Below, piece by piece: positions 1 through 4,768 of a stretch of 5,523 bases of DNA (positions are counted from its first letter, which is position 1; each line of letters begins with the position of its first letter). The position numbers and the translations under genes are program-made. The stretch is from Oligoflexia bacterium (GTDB taxonomy: Bacteria > Bdellovibrionota > JAFGOL01): assembly GCA_016926495.1 (NCBI GenBank), contig JAFGOL010000199.1, forward strand, positions 1 to 5,523, given 5' to 3'. The notes below the pieces were generated by a model, which ran no database searches, was not told where the DNA came from, and saw only the letters and a list, made by a program, of their open reading frames with translations.

Positions 1-204
1 GGAAAAATCCTTAAACAGGTTGATAATGCGTTGGAGAGAATTAAACAAAACCCGGAGCACGGGAAACCCCTTAGGGGAGAATTAAGAGGGATATGGTCGG
101 AAAGGGTTGCCACGTTCAGGATATTGTACAGGATAAACAAAAAGGAGATAGAAATTATTATTTTGACAATTGAACACCGAAAGCGGGTGTACGGAGGGCA
201 TTAA
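1..204 (+). CDS. RelE/ParE-family toxin, 5' end outside the window
   Basis: Reading from base 1 without interruption gives 67 residues ending in TAA; the start codon lies upstream, so the gene is partial. The visible part matches the C-terminal half of RelE/ParE-superfamily toxins: a helix with NPEHGKPLRGEL, then strands with IWSERVATFRILYRI and IEIIILTIEHRKRVYGGH. In the RelE family the positively charged residues of the FRI(L/V)Y strand and the HR..VY tail contribute to mRNA cleavage on the ribosome; here Arg40, Arg60 and Tyr64 of the fragment occupy those places (assigned by pattern, not by alignment). Members closer to ParE act on gyrase instead, so the target is open. The stop codon shares its last A with the ATG of the antitoxin gene, which implies one transcript and coupled translation. 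The promoter and any operator lie outside the window. Confidence 0.9.
   Translation, partial: GKILKQVDNALERIKQNPEHGKPLRGELRGIWSERVATFRILYRINKKEIEIIILTIEHRKRVYGGH
193..198 (+). promoter_or_regulatory. Antitoxin ribosome-binding site inside the toxin gene
   Basis: GGAGGG lies five bases before the antitoxin ATG at 204 and is built from the Gly-Gly codons near the toxin C-terminus. With the TAATG stop/start overlap it allows both fresh initiation and re-initiation on the antitoxin. This would help keep antitoxin in excess although it is the second gene. Confidence 0.75.
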
Positions 205-503
205 TGAAGCATAAAATAATATCCATCAGCAAGGCTAAAGCGGAATTATTATCACTGGCCAAACGTGTTTATAGTAATGGTGAAGCTTTTCTGATTACCA
301 AGGACGGAGAACCTTATTCAGTTTTAATTCCGGTTGAAGAATACGATGCAATGCTTGAAACTTCGGAATTGCTTGCTGATAAAAATGCAATGCGGAATTT
401 AAAAAAGGCACTTGCGGACGCGGATAACGGCCGGACTTGGAAAAGGGATTCAAAAGGGAAGTGGATTAAATCCTCAATTTCAAAAAATAAAGAAGCAGCC
501 TGA
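204..503 (+). CDS. Phd/YefM-family antitoxin
   Basis: A 99-residue protein, usual in length for this family. Residues 1-55 match the Phd/YefM DNA-binding fold: an ISISKAKAELLSLAKRV helix, then GEAFLITKDGEPYSVLIPVEEYDAM, in which the 'ITKDGEPYSVLIP' strand pair is the family hallmark. Residues 56-80, around ELLADKNAMRNLKKALADA and NGRTW, resemble the amphipathic helix and toxin-wrapping tail of the family. The last 20 or so residues are Lys/Ser-rich and probably disordered. By family precedent the protein neutralises the upstream RelE/ParE toxin, and the N-terminal domain represses the operon as a dimer. The start is fixed by GGAGGG five bases upstream and by the TAATG overlap with the toxin. 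The order is toxin then antitoxin, the reverse of most relBE/phd-doc operons but known from higBA-type and other loci. The gene ends six bases before the convergent gene on the minus strand. Confidence 0.93.
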   Translation: MKHKIISISKAKAELLSLAKRVYSNGEAFLITKDGEPYSVLIPVEEYDAMLETSELLADKNAMRNLKKALADADNGRTWKRDSKGKWIKSSISKNKEAA

Positions 504-504
504 G

Positions 505-534
505 AATAATCAATATCCGCTGAGGCCGATTATT
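505..534. repeat. Inverted repeat across the convergent 3' ends
   Basis: AATAATC (505-511) and GATTATT (528-534) are perfect 7-base arms around a 16-base loop. They lie at the convergent ends of the antitoxin gene (ends 503) and the cyclase-like gene (stop 510-512). There is no T-run on either side in either direction, so it is not a canonical intrinsic terminator. It may only slow or process transcripts, or be chance in AT-rich sequence. Confidence 0.3.
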
Positions 535-1565
535 GAAAACGCCGCCTGGTTATTGATGTCCTTGCCGACGAAATAGTTTGACGTAAGGTTGAATGTTTTA
601 GGGTCAATTATAAGGTCTTCGCCGTTACTGTAAGCAATGAGGTCGTTTATCGTATACAGGGCTTCCGAAAATAATGAAAGCTCAATCCTGCCTTTTCTGT
701 GATGTTTAAGTACCATTCCGTTATCGGTTGAAATCAGGACCCTGCCCCTTAGTTGCGAGACCTTGTTATGGTGTATGAACTCCTTCATGTCGCCTATCAT
801 TCTCCTGAGTTCCAGCGCGCATGATACGGCGTGGTACGCGCAGTCGGAATCAGGGGAAATAACTTCCTCGTAGTATTCGCCGGGTTCAAACGTGAGAAGT
901 ATGGAATCATCGGTGCGCCTTATTATTATTCCGTTGTGCCTGGAGATGATGGCGTCGCTTTTTTTGTATATAAAATCTATGACTTTTTTAAGTACCCTGG
1001 GTTCAAAGCAGTTTGTCAGCCTTGCAAGCTCCGGAACGTCAAAATACAGCACGCACATCCTGTTGTTTGTTATTTCCTCGGCGAATTCCCATGGGGCCTT
1101 GCCGTAATTTACAAGCCTTTTGCCGTTAAAGCACCCGTTGGCTGCCCTTTGTATGATCTTTCTGAGCCTGAGCTCGTAGAAAACGAAAACCGCCAGTATC
1201 ACAATGCCGAAAAGCACAGTCAGGGTCTGGAATGTTTCAAGATTATTTGTCATTTCGTAGTACATGATTCCGATAACCAGAGCTGCTGACGCGAGCATGT
1301 AATAGCCCGTGACAAACGGTATGCTGAAATGTCCCCTCAGGTAGAAACTGCAAAGCACCAGTGCCACTGAAATAAAAAACATGCCGAGTATTTTAAAATA
1401 GAAGCTGGCCGGAATACCAGGTACCGAGGCAATGCCGCGTTCTATATTTTGTCCATCAGTTGCTGGCAGTAAATTGATTTCTGGTATAAAATATATTGCG
1501 AAAACAGTGGCTATGGTACCAAGAATTAACGGGGTTATTATTCGTTTGAATTTTATCGCTCCCAT
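510..1565 (-). CDS. Membrane protein with degenerate class III nucleotide cyclase domain
   Basis: A 351-residue protein. Hydrophobic stretches at about 8-27, 57-77, 82-103 and 112-130 suggest four membrane helices, followed by a charged linker (ELRLRKIIQR). Residues about 168-340 follow the class III adenylate/guanylate cyclase domain in order: the VLYFDV strand with metal-ligand Asp176, the helix FEPRVLKKVIDFIYKKSDAII, the hairpin HNGIIIRRTDDSILLTF with second metal Asp220, the helix AYHAVSCALELRRMIGDM, the strand LRGRVLIST, then ELSLFSEALYTINDLI and LIIDPKTF. In active enzymes the last helix carries G-D-x-V-N-xxx-R; here Tyr304 and Asp308 stand at the Asn and Arg positions and Ser300-Glu301 at Gly-Asp. 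The substrate Lys is Arg216. I infer a cytoplasmic cyclase fold that may bind metal or nucleotide but is probably not an active cyclase. The ATG at 1565 is preceded by GAGGTGA (minus strand, 1581-1575) at nine bases. The gene is divergent from the prepilin-like gene and convergent with the toxin-antitoxin operon. Confidence 0.82.
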   Translation of the reverse strand: MGAIKFKRIITPLILGTIATVFAIYFIPEINLLPATDGQNIERGIASVPGIPASFYFKILGMFFISVALVLCSFYLRGHFSIPFVTGYYMLASAALVIGIMYYEMTNNLETFQTLTVLFGIVILAVFVFYELRLRKIIQRAANGCFNGKRLVNYGKAPWEFAEEITNNRMCVLYFDVPELARLTNCFEPRVLKKVIDFIYKKSDAIISRHNGIIIRRTDDSILLTFEPGEYYEEVISPDSDCAYHAVSCALELRRMIGDMKEFIHHNKVSQLRGRVLISTDNGMVLKHHRKGRIELSLFSEALYTINDLIAYSNGEDLIIDPKTFNLTSNYFVGKDINNQAAFSIIGLSGY

Positions 1566-1617
1566 TGGAAACAGTCACCTCATTATAACTTTTCGGAATT
1601 AGCTTAGGGATTCTTTA
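1566..1617. promoter_or_regulatory. Divergent intergenic region
   Basis: Only 52 bp separate the start codons of two divergent genes, so promoters for both must lie here or inside the opposite gene's 5' end. For the plus gene, TATAAC (1584-1589) is a plausible -10 about 17 bases before the Shine-Dalgarno AGGGA (1606-1610), but no good -35 sits at 16-18 bases. The same site read on the minus strand is a perfect TATAAT (1587-1582), but it abuts the minus gene's GAGGTGA, so a start from it would remove that ribosome-binding site. Shared or overlapping control of the two genes is likely from geometry alone. Confidence 0.35.
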
Positions 1618-2415
1618 ATGGATATGATAAAAAATATTGCCGGAAAAAGGGGACAGGTAACTGTAGAATATATACTGCTGCTGGTACTGATTGCAGCAGT
1701 AATTTTCGGGCTTGCCCGTTATCTTACTGATTATTCCGATAAAAAACTCAGTGCTGTAAAAGCCGACTGGAGGGACAAACTGGCAGGCGTAAAGGACGGT
1801 CAGAACCTGGCCCTTGCAAGAAGGGATTTTTATACAAAACCCGTGGATATAGGGGAACTCGACAGGGCCGGCGGTGCTCAGCGCAAGCAGTATGAGGATC
1901 GTAGCCGCCCCGATCAGGAGGAAAAAGATATAACCCTGGCACAGGCGGAAGAAGGTCCCGAGGGTAAAAGACGGAGAGCAGCGGGACGGGAGGGTGAAGG
2001 TTCAGGTACGGGGTCGGGCAGACTGGAAAAAACCCGGACAGGAGAAGGAGCCGGAGGCAGGGGCAGGAGTACTGAAGACAAAGAATACGGAGAAGAAGGC
2101 TCTAGGGTCGGTAGTACCGGTTTTACCAAAAGCAGCAAAAGCGGAAGGGCGGGCGCACGTGACGAAACTACCCAGGGTGTTGGCAGGACCGGGATAAGCG
2201 AGACTACTCTTCAGGCATCGCCCGAAGAAGGTCTCAGCGAAGAAGAAAAGGAACGCCGCAAACTGGTTAAGAAACTGGAAATGGAAGATGATATGGCGGC
2301 GAGGAATACGGATCCCGGAGCATTTGGTGACTGGAATTTCTGGAAATTCCTGATCGTTCTGGGGGCCATTTTCTTTTTCGTCTTTGTTCTTATACGAAGC
2401 AGAAGAAAAAAATGA
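1618..2415 (+). CDS. Flp/TadE prepilin-like protein with charged linker and C-terminal membrane anchor
   Basis: A 265-residue protein that I cannot assign to a named family. Residues 10-34 (KRGQVTVEY then LLLVLIAAVIFG) match the class III prepilin motif of Flp/TadE proteins: a basic leader, Gly12, four residues, Glu17-Tyr18, then a hydrophobic helix. A TadV/PilD-type peptidase would cut after Gly12. Unlike a Flp pilin (usually about 50-80 residues), it continues with about 200 residues rich in Gly, Glu, Arg, Lys, Ser and Thr, without Cys and probably disordered. A Glu/Lys-rich, coiled-coil-like stretch follows (about 203-224), then a second hydrophobic segment (about 242-260) and the basic tail RSRRKK. 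By the positive-inside rule both ends would be cytoplasmic and the linker outside. The ATG at 1618 has AGGGA seven bases upstream; Met3 at 1624 is a less well-spaced alternative. The stop codon directly abuts the convergent pyrD stop. A role in a pilus-like or envelope-spanning complex is inference. Confidence 0.8.
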   Translation: MDMIKNIAGKRGQVTVEYILLLVLIAAVIFGLARYLTDYSDKKLSAVKADWRDKLAGVKDGQNLALARRDFYTKPVDIGELDRAGGAQRKQYEDRSRPDQEEKDITLAQAEEGPEGKRRRAAGREGEGSGTGSGRLEKTRTGEGAGGRGRSTEDKEYGEEGSRVGSTGFTKSSKSGRAGARDETTQGVGRTGISETTLQASPEEGLSEEEKERRKLVKKLEMEDDMAARNTDPGAFGDWNFWKFLIVLGAIFFFVFVLIRSRRKK

Positions 2416-3255
2416 TTATTTATCCATGAGTCCGCGGTATATGTCCGCGGCCACGTTGGGGTTGGAGAAGATCGCGGTCCCTATCTGTACCGCTTTTGCG
2501 CCCGCAATAATAAATTCAATTACATCTTCGGCGGTATATATGCCGCCGATCCCGATTACCGGTATTTTTACAGCCCGTGACACATCGTATACTGCCTTTA
2601 AGGCAATGGGTTTTATCGCCCTGCCGCTAAGGCCGCCCGAAATGACGGGCTTGCCGGTCTTGACGTCGATGGCCATGGCTTTTACAGTATTAATAAGGCT
2701 GACAGAGTCCGCGCCCCCGGCTTCGGCGGCAAGCGCTATGTCGCTTATGCTTGTTACATTCGGTGTGAGCTTTACAATAAGGGGCTTATCAACGACTTTT
2801 TTTACCGCTTTCGTGAGCTTTTCCACTGTATGAGGATCCTGCCCGAAACTGATGCCTCCGCTTTTAACATTCGGGCAGGATATGTTCATTTCCAGCGCGA
2901 ATATGCCTTTCCGTCCGGAAAGTATTGAAGCAGCCTCTACGTATTCTTCCACGGTATTGCCGAAAAAGTTCGTGATTATCTCCATTGGCAGTCCGGAAAC
3001 TTTCGGAAGCTTTTCTTCCAGGAACCTGTTAACACCTATATTCTGTAATCCGACGGAATTTATAATCCCTGCTTCGGTTTCCCATATCCTGGGCATGGGG
3101 TTTCCGTCTCTGGGTTTAAGGCTTAAGCCCTTTGTGCAAAAAGCGGCTATCGGTCCAAGATCAATAAAATCGTATTCATCGCCGTAGCCGAATACCCCGC
3201 TCGCCATTATGAGAGGGCTTTTCAGTTTTTTTCCGAATAATTCCGCTTTTACCAT
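2416..3255 (-). CDS. pyrD: Dihydroorotate dehydrogenase, class 1B catalytic subunit
   Basis: A 279-residue FMN-containing TIM-barrel subunit that oxidises dihydroorotate to orotate in de novo pyrimidine synthesis and passes electrons to PyrK. Family landmarks in order: ASGVFGYGDEY near the N-terminus, TKG with Lys42, GNPMPRIWETEAG, INSVGLQN (66-72), LEMNISCPNVKSGG with Cys127 as the catalytic base typical of class 1 enzymes, VKLTPN with Lys162, INT (188-190), SGGLSG, GIGGI (235-239) and AVQIGT (255-260). The phosphate-binding and FMN-binding elements are all present. It is shorter than characterised class 1B enzymes (about 300-311 residues), mainly through an early C-terminus and a few missing residues before GGLSG. 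It starts at ATG 3255, overlapping the end of pyrK by seven bases, with GGGG seven bases upstream. It is last in the rimI-pyrK-pyrD operon, and its stop abuts that of the convergent gene. Confidence 0.96.
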   Translation of the reverse strand: MVKAELFGKKLKSPLIMASGVFGYGDEYDFIDLGPIAAFCTKGLSLKPRDGNPMPRIWETEAGIINSVGLQNIGVNRFLEEKLPKVSGLPMEIITNFFGNTVEEYVEAASILSGRKGIFALEMNISCPNVKSGGISFGQDPHTVEKLTKAVKKVVDKPLIVKLTPNVTSISDIALAAEAGGADSVSLINTVKAMAIDVKTGKPVISGGLSGRAIKPIALKAVYDVSRAVKIPVIGIGGIYTAEDVIEFIIAGAKAVQIGTAIFSNPNVAADIYRGLMDK

Positions 3256-4019
3256 ATTATTTCCCCGATATTAAACACAGGGCCGTCCTTGCAAGAGCGT
3301 TTGAGTCCTTTTTCGGTTTTTACAACGCAGCACACGCACGCGCCCACGCCGCAGGCCATTCTTTCCTCCATGCTGACATGACATTCCATGCCGGTTTTTT
3401 TAATTGTACCGGCAAGACATCGCAGCATCGGGTTAGGCCCGCACGCGTACACCACGCATTCGTTCTTTTTGAATTTTTTAACGGCTTCATTAAAGACGTC
3501 AATGCTGCTTCCCTTTTTGCCGCAACTGCCGTCGTCTGTGGATATTAAAACCTCACCGTATTTTTTAAATTCATCCGCAAGGATGAGCTCATCGCCGTTT
3601 TTGGCGCCGATGATCGTGATGATCCCCGCGGCTTTTATTTGCCCGGCGAGTGGCAGCATGGTCACGGTACCAAGCCCGCCCCCTATAAGAAAGACGGTCT
3701 TGTCTTTTGCCGGCATGGGAAACGAATTTCCCAGGGGCGCAATGGCGTCAAGCTCAGTGCCGGTATCAAGTTCCGAAAGTGTTTTTGTGCCTTTGCCCCT
3801 GATGCTGAAAACTATTCTCAGCCGGCCCTCTTTTACGGAGCATATTACAAAGGGACGTTTCAGCGTATGGCCCGGAGCCTCAAGCATGATGAACTGTCCC
3901 GGCGCGAACGAAACATCAGGAACTTTCAGGAACATAGATACTGTACCGGCATTTAAAAAAGTCTTTGCTGATATGGTTGCCTTGAAATTGCTGATCGGGT
4001 TACCGTGTTTCATTTTCAT
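3249..4019 (-). CDS. pyrK: Dihydroorotate dehydrogenase electron-transfer subunit
   Basis: A 256-residue iron-sulfur flavoprotein that takes electrons from PyrD and reduces NAD+. N-terminal FAD domain: FAPGQFIML (38-46), then RPFVICS (55-61), the FAD-contacting R-P-x-S/F motif region, and IRGKGTKTL. NAD domain: FLIGGGLGTVTMLPLA (110-125) and YACGPNPMLR (191-200). The C-terminal [2Fe-2S] ligands follow C-x4-C-x2-C-x11-C: Cys223, Cys228, Cys231 and Cys243, ending in the family signature CKDGPVF. An additional Cys230 lies between the second and third ligands, where many homologues have Gly. The ATG at 4019 overlaps the rimI stop (ATGA) and has GGAG (minus strand, 4031-4028) eight bases upstream; Met3 is a less likely start. 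The 3' end overlaps pyrD by seven bases, consistent with coupled, stoichiometric production of the PyrD2-PyrK2 complex. Confidence 0.96.
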   Translation of the reverse strand: MKMKHGNPISNFKATISAKTFLNAGTVSMFLKVPDVSFAPGQFIMLEAPGHTLKRPFVICSVKEGRLRIVFSIRGKGTKTLSELDTGTELDAIAPLGNSFPMPAKDKTVFLIGGGLGTVTMLPLAGQIKAAGIITIIGAKNGDELILADEFKKYGEVLISTDDGSCGKKGSSIDVFNEAVKKFKKNECVVYACGPNPMLRCLAGTIKKTGMECHVSMEERMACGVGACVCCVVKTEKGLKRSCKDGPVFNIGEIIW

Positions 4020-4504
4020 TTATTTAACTCCGTTCCAGGTTCTAATAGCATAACAATGGCATCTTCGCCATTGTGGTAATACCGGTTTCTTAAATAAATT
4101 TGCCTGAAACCGAAAGATTCGTAAAGCGAAATGGCACTGGAGTTTGATATTCTTACCTCAAGATAAACATTAAGCATCCCGGTATTAAGAGCAAGAAACT
4201 CACTCAAAAGCATTGAACCTATTCCCGTACGCCTGTGGTCAGGATGAACAGCCAGGTTCATTATATGAAGTTCATGATAAAGTTTTCTGGCAAAAATATA
4301 ACCTGTAACTTTGCCGGAACCTTTTGAAACAGCCTTCAGGCCGTAGGAATTTTTCGATTCCAGTTCATTTGCAAACATGCCCAGGGTCCAGGGGGAGGGA
4401 AAACTCAGGGTTTCTATGAAAAAAATATCGGGTAAATCTTCATTTGTCACTTGCTTGACTAAAAAAAGCTCACAATTTGTGTCATAATTGACAATTTTGG
4501 TCAC
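4016..4504 (-). CDS. rimI: RimI-like ribosomal protein S18 N-alanine acetyltransferase (GNAT)
   Basis: A 162-residue GNAT acetyltransferase. RimI transfers acetyl from acetyl-CoA to the N-terminal Ala of ribosomal protein S18. Family marks: VTNEDLPDIFFIETLSFPSPWT (19-40), the HIMNLAVHPDHRRTGIGSMLL stretch (80-100) containing the acetyl-CoA loop R-R-T-G-I-G, VYLEVRISNSSAISLYESFGF (113-133) with Glu116 and Tyr128 at the positions of the E. coli RimI catalytic Glu103 and Tyr115, and the RNRYYHNGEDAIVML C-terminal block typical of RimI. The start is GTG at 4504 with AAGGGG eight bases upstream; it adds about a dozen residues ahead of the usual N-terminus, and no in-frame ATG precedes codon 43. 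It is first in an operon with pyrK and pyrD rather than beside tsaB/tsaD, its common neighbours. Relaxed specificity for other N-termini cannot be excluded. Confidence 0.9.
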   Translation of the reverse strand: MTKIVNYDTNCELFLVKQVTNEDLPDIFFIETLSFPSPWTLGMFANELESKNSYGLKAVSKGSGKVTGYIFARKLYHELHIMNLAVHPDHRRTGIGSMLLSEFLALNTGMLNVYLEVRISNSSAISLYESFGFRQIYLRNRYYHNGEDAIVMLLEPGTELNK

Positions 4505-4512
4505 ACCCGTAA

Positions 4513-4518
4513 CCCCTT
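4513..4518 (-). promoter_or_regulatory. rimI ribosome-binding site
   Basis: Read on the minus strand, AAGGGG lies eight bases before GTG at 4504. It is what decides this non-ATG start, because no other in-frame start near the conserved N-terminus has a ribosome-binding site. Confidence 0.65.
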
Positions 4519-4545
4519 GTAATTATTAGTAATGTTTGTAACATA

Positions 4546-4575
4546 TTGCAATTATTTAAAAAACTTAAATATAAA
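4546..4575 (+). promoter_or_regulatory. Candidate promoter for an orphan plus-strand transcript
   Basis: TTGCAA (4546-4551), 18 bases, then TATAAA (4570-4575) gives a sigma-70-like pair matching consensus at 4 of 6 and 5 of 6 positions. Transcription would begin near 4582 and run toward the terminator ending at 4768. The sequence is very AT-rich, so such pairs arise easily by chance. Confidence 0.25.
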
Positions 4576-4716
4576 CAGAGAAAAATCTCCAAAAGCTTTG
4601 TGTAACTATTTGAATTTATTAAGTTTAAGTTTGGCATGGTTTTTGAATTAAAAAAATCAGAAAATTAAGGGGCAGAATTAATTCCGGATGCCTTTCCCGA
4701 TACCCCATAACCCCCA

Positions 4717-4734
4717 GAAAGGAAATAGCCTTTC
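4717..4734. repeat. Perfect 6-bp hairpin
   Basis: GAAAGG, a six-base loop AAATAG, then CCTTTC. It lies 35-52 bases beyond the stop of the minus-strand SDR gene and could stabilise or end that transcript, but the minus strand continues with G-rich sequence rather than a T-run, so it is not a standard intrinsic terminator. Confidence 0.4.
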
Positions 4735-4742
4735 GAAGCTCC

Positions 4743-4768
4743 GGAGTTATTTTCTAGCTCCTTTTTTT
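4743..4768 (+). terminator. Plus-strand intrinsic terminator with no visible gene
   Basis: GGAGTTA (4743-4749), loop TTTTC (4750-4754), TAGCTCC (4755-4761), then seven T (4762-4768). The stem has six Watson-Crick pairs and one G-U, and the T-run follows immediately, as expected for Rho-independent termination. On the minus strand the same element has its A-run before the hairpin, so it cannot end the SDR transcript in this way. It may terminate a small RNA or block antisense transcription into the SDR gene. Confidence 0.55.

Larger units (their letters stand above)
4505..4768. other. AT-rich intergenic region with hairpins, no supported CDS
   Basis: This 264-bp gap separates the rimI start from the 3' end of the SDR gene, both on the minus strand. 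The rimI-proximal part (to about 4660) is very AT-rich and should contain the operon promoter, but I find no convincing minus-strand -35/-10 pair at a workable distance. The inverted repeat AAACTTAAA (4561-4569) / TTTAAGTTT (4624-4632) is probably compositional. The distal part is richer in GC and carries GAATTAATTC (4675-4684, perfect palindrome), a hairpin at 4717-4734, CTCCGGAG (4739-4746, palindrome) and a plus-strand terminator. Short reading frames here have no ribosome-binding site. Confidence 0.7.
4582..4768 (+). ncRNA. Candidate small RNA in the rimI upstream region
   Basis: Inferred only from a weak promoter-like pair and a good intrinsic terminator bounding about 187 bases with no plausible coding frame. 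The predicted RNA has an AT-rich 5' part and a 3' part with hairpins, including GAAAGG (4717-4722), which can pair with CCTTTC on either side (4691-4696 or 4729-4734). It would be antisense to the 3' UTR of the SDR gene and to any long rimI leader. I do not recognise a known RNA family. Confidence 0.25.

Noticed and set aside
831..1289. Plus-strand open frames opposite the cyclase-like gene
   Set aside because: The minus-strand frame has clear domain motifs, and the plus frames lack ribosome-binding sites and recognisable content.
1582..1587. Perfect TATAAT (minus strand) as the -10 of the cyclase-like gene
   Set aside because: It abuts the ribosome-binding site, so transcription from it would start within or past that site, and no -35 match lies upstream.
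1748..2197. Alternative frames inside the charged-linker region
   Set aside because: The purine-rich strand leaves several frames open. The prepilin-like frame has the ribosome-binding site, membrane segments and correct boundaries.
2384..3187. Plus-strand open frames opposite pyrD
   Set aside because: They are shadows of a conserved pyrD gene and show no independent coding evidence.
3388..4053. Long plus-strand open frame of 221 codons opposite pyrK
   Set aside because: It is antisense to a clearly recognisable pyrK, has no ribosome-binding site, and its product is low-complexity with no family resemblance.
4488..4493. Perfect TTGACA on the plus strand as a -35 box
   Set aside because: No -10-like sequence lies 16-18 bases downstream (the region is AACCCC), and it is inside the rimI coding region.
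4532..4651. Plus-strand reading frame of about 39 codons in the intergenic region
   Set aside because: No ribosome-binding site, composition explained by AT-rich sequence, and it overlaps the candidate promoter.
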